Source: Xanthostigma xanthostigma
Lineage: Eukaryota > Arthropoda > Insecta > Raphidioptera > Raphidiidae
Length of the DNA: 64,000 nucleotides
Reading direction: 5' to 3'
Assembly (NCBI GenBank): GCA_963575645.1
Contig: OY754464.1
Location: 31,015,501-31,079,500 of the forward strand
Below, piece by piece: positions 57,600-64,000 of the stretch; the stretch's first letter is position 1; each line of letters begins with the position of its first letter. The position numbers and the translations under genes were made by a program. Below the pieces are notes generated by a model. It was not told where the DNA came from and made no database searches. It saw nothing but the letters and a program-made list of their open reading frames with translations.

Positions 57600-57955
57600 G
57601 GAAGCAAGTCAGTTGCGCTCTTCTTCATAACTTAAACCTGCCTCAGAAAAAAAGTCTTTTTGAATGAACAGAGCTTGCTGGTGTGATTAAGTATCGTTTA
57701 GCAAGCTTACTTAGAATGAGAATCCATTCTTATTAGTACTTAAAGCCCACCATTCGTATGAATTTATACTTCTGTCAGCCTTTGCTAACGCGATGTAGTG
57801 GGCGATTTCTTCAGCAGTTGTATTTTTAGGTTGCTCTTCAGAATGCTGCTCTGTCGTAGATTCTTCAAAACATGCCCAAAATGGTTAATGAGTTTCTGAA
57901 TCGACATTCCCACTTTCATTGTCTAAACAAGGCTTTTGGACGTCATTTCTGGAAC
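57600..57955 (-). pseudogene. hAT transposase C-terminal (dimerisation) relic
   Basis: The minus strand reads TTAEEIAHYIALAKADRS and NSYEWWALSTNKNGF, then in nearby frames LLNDT, SHQQALFIQKDFFSEAGLSY and EEERN. This corresponds to the hAT C-terminal dimerisation domain, which has the pattern W-W, then LA-x-x-YL, then P-x-S-x-x-SER-x-FS-x-AG. Two frameshifts and several stops separate the parts and the catalytic core is gone, so the protein is not functional. Confidence 0.7.
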
Positions 57956-58160
57956 CGAATCATTATTTTCGTTGTCTAAATTTATTGTTTTCTTATCTCA
58001 TAATTTTATAGAAAAAAATTTAGATTACAGTAACAAATAAATGATAGGTAAGTTCACTACTACAAGCGTGATATTATTATTTGGTAACAAATAAATTAGT
58101 TTTTATATTCCTTTTTTATTTTGAATAATAATGGCGAGTTATTTGACTATTCGTCATATA

Positions 58161-58515
58161 GTCCAGGAAGCAGTGAATTTTTTTGTACTTATTTTCCCAG
58201 TCGGTGAATATGAAATAGTTTGTTCGGATGGTGACACAAAACGACAATTTGTGAATCTGGCTAAATGTGAATCATTTTATTAATGGAAATAACAGTCTGA
58301 CACATCCCAAGTGGAGGAAAGTCAATCTGGCTGAAAATTTTTATCACTGGAAAAAAGTGCAGTATATTTGTACTTTCTAACGCATTTTCCGCCTCAACCC
58401 ATGGGACCCCCCCCTACATATATATGAATTTTGCTTAGAATAGCAAACCGAATAATTCTATCGGTGTTCGCTGACTGGGAAAATAAGTACCAAAAATCTT
58501 CACTGCCTCCTGGAC
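58161..58515. mobile_element. TIR element E, short copy (355 bp)
   Basis: GTCCAGGAAGCAGTGAA and, at the right, the complement of GTCCAGGAGGCAGTGAA; TA on both sides. Arms run about 50 bp (CTTATTTTCCCAGTC). It is an internally deleted version of 60874-61876, sharing GTTTGTTCGGATGGTGACAC and CACATCCCAAGTGGAG. Confidence 0.9.
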
Positions 58516-58580
58516 TAATGGGGAATGGCGATAAATCGGTATTCGATTATTTGCTATATCAACTATTCGCGGCATCTCTA

Positions 58581-59794
58581 ATTTTCACATAATCTGTGTA
58601 GCGCAAACATTGGAAGATGTTATGCATTAAAAACCTTGCAAATCTGTGACACAGTGTCGTAAATAAAGTTTTTGAGAATCTTTTATTATTATTGTTACTA
58701 ATTAAAGTAACTATATTTATAAAAATACACTTTTTTCTTTTGTTAACCTTGTTTCTTTTGTATATCAGTGTGATCAATTAACTACCTCGCAGGATTGTAA
58801 AATTTTACACACAAACAGCAAGGCGTGGAGTAAATGCATGCATGATATTGAACGGTTGAACGAAGTACCATTATTCTTTGAGAGCGCGGTAAGGCCTTTC
58901 TCGGTAACACCTGCTTTTTATCTACGTCGCTTGAGAAGACCTGGCTATTTGTATATGTACCTTCGATGTACTGCGCATCTTTATTTATTGGAAATACCGA
59001 ATAAATTCAAACGATATCTTAAAAATAGCTGTGTATAAAATTTTTGACGATAAGTTGTTCAGAATATCATATTTTAAATTTTATATATAAAAAAGTAATC
59101 GCATCTCTCTCAGCTCTTAAAATAAAGTTGATCTTAGATATGAAAGAATGTTCTGTGTAGTGTGTATACGATATACATTCAATATTTAAGATTGACAAAT
59201 CGAAAAGAAAAAAAGCAGTAAAGTGATATTGTACCGTTACCACAAAACACCAGAAAGTATTTTTTTAATAAAATACAAATCATATTTTCTTTTATATTTT
59301 TTGTCACAATTCTTACCAAATATAAAAAAAAATCTACTTCAATAAAAAAATGTAAAAATTGGTCCGGAAGTTTAAAAATAGATATATGTACCTATATGTT
59401 GATTTTATCTGTAAATGATATGTCGCAATAAAAGTAACATTCAATAGGGTCTCACGTATCCAAATTTCATAATTTTGAACAGTGCATTTTATTCCTCACA
59501 ATGCAAACGAACATTTCCGTATTTGTATCCTTCTTCCTAATTGCGAACAGGGATTGAAGAAATATAAGATATACGTAAATTATAATCTTCTTGTAATTGT
59601 TGATTAGAACAGAATGGAATAAATATTTATTTTTGAAGCAATTAATTAAATACTGATTAAGTTTCTTTTCGAAAAATATTTTTTATGTCGTTCCGTAGTT
59701 ATTATACCAATCGTTATATAATAATATATACATTTCGTAGAGCTTGCACTTTTACTATAATTTAAGTCGTGTAAAAGTAACTATATCAGTGTAA
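58581..59794. other. No gene recognised
   Basis: AT-rich; a 66-codon frame at 58838-59038 has no motif. Confidence 0.4.
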
Positions 59795-60520
59795 AAAGTA
59801 GGGTAAATCTCTAAGTAAATCCTAAGATTGTCCAGTAAAACCTAAGATGTACCAATTCTTAATGATTGAAGTCTGAACTGTTCTATGATCATTTACTACC
59901 ATTCTCTCAGTAAATCTTGGATTTTACCTCAGAGACACGGTAAATGTTGAAAAATAGTTATGTCTAGACGTGCTTGGAGTATCGTCTCGTATTCGCGAGC
60001 AGTCTGCAGTCCCTCAAAATTGTCTTTGACCGGAGGGCAAGGATTCAAAAAATGTAATTGCTAAAAAATGCTTGACGAAGAAGTGCGCTTACAAGTCATC
60101 AGGATTACTTTGTAATTCTAAATGCCACAACTGCTCTCCGTGTTGTAACAAGTAAAATGTTTTTTCTTACAATTAATAAATGACAATTAATAATACCAAA
60201 TAATAAGAAAAAAAATTCTCGTTTAGTCAGCTTAGCTAACATAAGCATTATGTTTGTGAGAGAACAATTTTATTTTTGTTATTTGTTTTTTACTGTTCCA
60301 AATTATAATTAAAACTAAGTACGGATTTTTATTTTTTATTCCCAACACCAAAATTTACCAACATTTATTAATAAATCTTAGCATGTACCAAACTCTGATG
60401 GTAAAAACCCGAAAAATTTTCTCTTTTTAAAAAAACCTTACATTTACCAGCTTCTCTGTTGGTAATTCCGAAGATTCGCAAGTAAAACCTAGGATTTACC
60501 AATATAGTAACACTCCCTTT
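59795..60520. repeat. Region with iterated AAACCTAAGATTTACC motif
   Basis: Variants of TAAAACCTAAGATTTACCA appear at about 59836, 60385, 60435 and 60485, with complements such as GGTAAATG and GGTAATTCC interspersed. It may be a MITE with motif-rich ends, but boundaries are not clear. Confidence 0.4.
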
Positions 60521-60873
60521 GTTATGTTGATGAATATCTGAAATCTTATAAAGATATTAAATAAGGTACATGTCTACTTAACTTCTAGTGTTTGTCTTTA
60601 ACGGGTCATTACTTTACAAGGAATACAGATCGGTACAACAAACAGATGTAATTTTCATCTTATCCCAATGGACAAACATTAAAATTCCAATTATTGTCAG
60701 TCAACGAATAATGTTGTGTTGTCTGAGGATCGGACTATTATCAGTTCACCTGTATCTAGTTATCGAGTAACGGGTGTGGGGATTCTTATATTTAGAAATA
60801 TTTAAAATGATTACTCGGGCACGAGGTTCTGCTCGCCCTGCTCAGATACCCGTGGTTCTTTTTAAAAATATTA
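60521..60873. other. No gene recognised
   Basis: Contains a small hairpin GGGCACGAGGTTCTGCTCGC at about 60818. Otherwise plain AT-rich DNA. Confidence 0.4.
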
Positions 60874-61876
60874 GTCCAGGAGGCACTGAATGTTTTTTGT
60901 ACTTATTTGCCCAGTCGGTGAATATGAAATAGTTTGTTCGGATGGTGACACAAAACGACCATTTGTGAGTCTGGCTAAAATTTTCGGATGGGTTCACTAG
61001 ATAAAAAAAAGACAAGTCCACTTATTTTCGCAGTCATAAATATTTGACATTAATTAAAGTGAATCATTTTATTAATGGAAATAACAGTCTGGCACATCCC
61101 AAGTGGAGAAAAGTCAATCTGGCTGAAAATTTGCAAATGCAAAAATTTGACCGATTTTTGAAATCCGTAAGCCTTATTTTCCCATGCTTGAAATTTAACG
61201 TATCATTTGATACTATCATAAACTAATCAAAAGTAAGTCTGGCTGATTTACGAAATTGGCAAATGAGTCTGGCGCCATCTTGAAAATCGTAAAAATTACA
61301 AAATTTTTGTTCCTATTTTTCCGGATTTGTTAATTTGTCACATGATAAATAATACTATAATTTTATAGAAAATACATGTCTGGCTGTCATTTACAATCAC
61401 GAAAGCCCCGCCAAACTCACAAGTCACATTGTTAAATGAGCGCGCCTGACGAGCGTTGGATGAGTCTGGCAAGGCTTTCGGGGTGTTCCACATTAGCCAA
61501 AATATATTTGCAGCTGTAATTATAATATAGACTATCATCTGACAAATTTTTAGGACTGATAAAAAAAGGGCAATGGTTTTGATTCTTTTTTTTCAATTTT
61601 TTACCTGCCAGACATATTACCCATACTCACAGATTAGCCAGACTGTTTTTTTTTCTTTACCTCACTATATCTCTCACTAGAAGAACTCTTTTTATCACTG
61701 GAAAAACAGTGCAGTATATTTTATTTGCACTTTCTAACGCATTTTTCGCCTCAACCCATCGGACCCCCCCCCCCCCCTACATATATGAATTTTGCTTAGA
61801 ATAACAAACCGAATATTTCTATCGGTGTTTGCTGACTGGGAAAATAAGTACCAAAAATCTTCGCTGTCTCCTGGAC
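60874..61876. mobile_element. TIR element E, long copy (1003 bp)
   Basis: GTCCAGGAGGCACTGAA and the complement at the right, flanked by TA (60872-60873, 61877-61878). The interior carries GTCTGGC six times on the plus strand (60969, 61087, 61237, 61267, 61378, 61464) and twice inverted (61607, 61637), plus AATCTGGCT. A C-run of about 15 lies at 61765. No convincing ORF, so it depends on another element for movement. Confidence 0.9.
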
Positions 61877-63062
61877 TATATACTTTTTTATTTTTAAACC
61901 GCAAAAGCTTGGATTGAAATTGAAAACATAGATGCTTCTGTGTGACTTTCACTCAAATTAAGGATAATTTAAATGTTCTGCATTTAATATATAGGTATGT
62001 GCTCTTAGCTCAACTGGAACAAACCGTGTCATACAATATACAAGGTGTTGAATTTAAAACTAATCCATTTTATTTTCGTTCTAAAAATCTGATTATACGA
62101 GAGTGCGTTCCCAAATTCTACACTACCAGGTGCACTTTACTCACTGATTAATTGTTTATCAAAACCTATAGGACAGGCCACTTCCTGTGTTGTTAGGGAG
62201 ATGAAAATTGAGTTTGAAATGCATACAAAGGAAAAAATTCCAAAATTAATTTTTTTTCTTTTGGCGCCTCAAATCGTGTTAGTTGGGGTGACTTCCGGTG
62301 GTGCTAGAGGGAACAACATAGTGCAATGAAAATAATCCTAATGATACATTTTTTTTGTCACGGAGATGCCCACCCATTGCCAAGCATTTTCTGGAAGTAA
62401 TTATTAAACGCTGTAATAAAAAATTCATTTTGTAACAACAAGAAGAGAAATCTTAAAAAATGATTCTTAAAAAAGGGGCCAAATTGTTCCTAAGAATGTC
62501 TTGTCGTTAAAAATTCACAGATTTATAGTACGGCCAATTTCAGTATTAAATTGTATCTGCCGCAAAACATATTTTAATTTGAAAGTTGGCCAAGACAATA
62601 AACAACGAATAACTAGAGCCGACGCCTTGGAGTGGAAGTTAACGTTTTGTTCAGTCTAGAAGAGAAAACAAAAAACGGTCAATTTGACCAAATTTTTTCA
62701 CTTCTACTCCGAGGTCTTTAGTCAGACGTTATCCAATTATTTAGTGACTTGACTTTAATCTGTAATTTGCAACGGTACTGTGTCCTTTCAAAACCACTAA
62801 ACATTATTTCAAATAGGTTTTCTTCTGCCTAATTGTATGCAAATTATTCTTTTTTGAATGCGGTCGTATTCTGTATAAGTTGCATAATTAATTAGTTAAT
62901 TAATTTGAAGTGCAATTTTTAACGCCATTGTATAAAAAAGTTTATCTAAATATGAATGCCTGACGTCAGAAAATGAATTTTGTATCTATTTTTTTCCAAC
63001 CGCTTATTGTATTATTTTTTTACTGACAGTTTCCTCTAATAACTTTTACAGTTTCGCCAAAC
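61877..63062. other. No gene; minor hairpin and weak tRNA-like sequence
   Basis: TTAGCTCAACTGGAACAA at 61998 resembles an A box but no good B box follows. GGAGTGGAAGTTAA at 62628 pairs loosely with TTTCACTTCTACTCC at 62697. If the downstream LTR is real, TTTGGCGAAACTGTAAAAG (complement, at 63062-63042) sits where a primer-binding site would be. Confidence 0.35.
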
Positions 63063-63668
63063 TGTTGAGGGCCCTGACATTAACTATTGTAACAAAATTG
63101 GTCTAGTTCGTGGTTGAAACTATTTATTTACAGTAGTACAACTTTAACAAAAAAGTTAAACACACAAACGAAAAGTACTTCTCTAACGTAACAGAAACAA
63201 AACGACAAATTCTGACTAATAAAATAAAAGAATAAGTAATGAAGAATATAAAGTCACTATGTATGTACACAAAATATTTACGACACATAAACACACCAAA
63301 GTTTATTTAGCACACTTATCTCTTAACTATATACAAGAGATTATTTATGTTAAGCTAGATTTTAAATAATTGGTCCATTATACCGCACTCCGCACTAGTT
63401 ATTTATTTTGCACACGTGTTTGACTATGAACTCAGTCACACACGAAATCTGACTGACTGACGCGCGCCGTATTTATGCGCTGGGTATGTTTTCCAACGAT
63501 TTCTGGAATGTTCTGATCCTTTCTTATTCCTGCATTCGTTGTTGTTACAAGTTTGGGATTTGGTTTCTTGCCACCACAAAAACTTTTATACCTGAGTGCG
63601 TTATTGTTGTTGTCTTCGAGAGCATTCGACAGAAAGCAGTGTTGCCTCAGCTGGGTGGAAACGTGTAA
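63063..63668 (-). mobile_element. Possible LTR of a retrotransposon
   Basis: Read on the minus strand it starts TGTTACACG and ends CCTCAACA (TG...CA). It has a TATA-like ATAAATA followed about 20 nt later by TCAGTCAGTCAG, an insect-type promoter and initiator, and several AATAAA downstream. TTTGGCGA follows the end as a candidate primer-binding site. No partner LTR, no coding region and no clear target duplication are present, so it would be a solo or fragmentary LTR. Confidence 0.35.
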
Positions 63669-63721
63669 CACTTTTTAGGCGCGAATAGCGTAAGCTAAAG
63701 GGCCTATATGTACTCGCTTTG

Positions 63722-64000
63722 TCTGTGAATCTGTGAATCTGTGAATCTGTGAATCTGTGAATCTGTGAATCTGTGAGTCACGCTTTTTGTATCCAGCGTA
63801 CAGCCCAAACGACTTAACCGATTTTAAAAAACTTTTTTTTGTTCGATTTGTCTCCGGGTAACTTAAATCCTAACGTCGCCCGATTTTTGAATTTTTGCTC
63901 CAGAGGGGAGCAATTTAGAAAAAACGAAGTTTTTCGCTTATAACTCGCTCAATTTAAATCAGATCGGTTCGAAACCTGTCTTAAACGAAAGAGGAGAAAA
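63722..64000 (+). repeat. TCTGTGAA array and dispersed repeat B copy 2
   Basis: Six to seven copies of TCTGTGAA at 63722-63776 are followed by CACGCTTTTTGTATCCAGCG, CCCAAACGACTTAACCGATT and, at 63944, CTCGCTCAATTTAAATCAGA then TCGG as at 9786. The repeat continues beyond the window. Confidence 0.85.

Larger units (their letters stand above)
57263..58580 (-). mobile_element. hAT element with decayed transposase, 1318 bp
   Basis: Exact 8-bp duplication ATTTTCAC at 57255-57262 and 58581-58588. Inverted ends TAAAGATGCCGTGAA and the complement of TAGAGATGCCGCGAA, with ATTCGGTATTCG-type subterminal repeats. A transposase relic is inside, and a smaller TIR element (58161-58515) is nested near the right end. 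Confidence 0.9.

Noticed and set aside
61990-62060. tRNA gene
   Set aside because: An A-box-like TTAGCTCAACTGG is present but the B box and stems are absent.
63432-63671. 79-codon frame in the possible LTR
   Set aside because: Low-complexity Asn run and position over promoter-like elements; no homology recognised.

Overview
The window looks like repeat-rich, AT-rich nuclear DNA of an arthropod, most likely an insect. It has no prokaryotic gene layout (no operons, ribosome sites or dense ORFs). It carries CR1-type and restriction-endonuclease-type LINEs with AAT tails, hAT elements with exact 8-bp target duplications, pogo, Tc1/mariner and PIF/Harbinger derivatives, Helitron-like termini and tRNA-Lys-derived pseudogenes. 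The order cannot be fixed from sequence alone. No conserved single-copy host gene is complete here.

Region by region. 1-2.9 kb is a large palindrome whose arms hold AT-rich tandem repeats and whose centre holds a nested Tc1/mariner derivative and a Helitron end. It runs directly into the only long intact unknown gene, a 325-residue basic, charged protein (3075-4052). 4.2-9.6 kb holds dispersed repeats, an 80-bp hairpin, a nested TIR element, a Harbinger element with a transposase relic and a pogo-like element. 9.9-13.8 kb is an almost complete CR1-group LINE on the minus strand, broken by one frameshift. 16.3-20.5 kb holds an hAT element and two 5'-truncated copies of a LINE with a restriction-like endonuclease; one copy is split by a palindromic insertion with a 14-bp target duplication.

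20.5-31 kb is mostly featureless AT-rich DNA with a 1-kb dispersed repeat, a tandem duplication, a Helitron-like element and a 1.5-kb fold-back array. 31.5-33.7 kb is a pogo-like element that contains a clear first exon of a THAP zinc-finger protein. 33.7-41.5 kb holds a 100-bp-TIR element, a three-level nest (outer TIR element, hAT, long palindrome), another hAT and two LINE tails. 42-52.8 kb holds inverted repeats, tRNA-like sequences, adjacent Helitron-like elements and two different LINE tails fused head to head at a palindrome. 53-55.2 kb has two candidate host exons or small genes, the better one a signal-peptide-coding exon on the minus strand (54873-55168). 57-62 kb holds a transposase-bearing hAT relic and two copies of a TIR element full of a GTCTGGC motif. 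A possible solo LTR and a dispersed repeat end the window.

The coding content is almost all transposase or reverse transcriptase, most of it broken. Points most worth follow-up: the orphan gene downstream of the palindrome, the THAP exon inside a pogo-like element, the palindromic insertion in the LINE, and the minus-strand exon near 55 kb.
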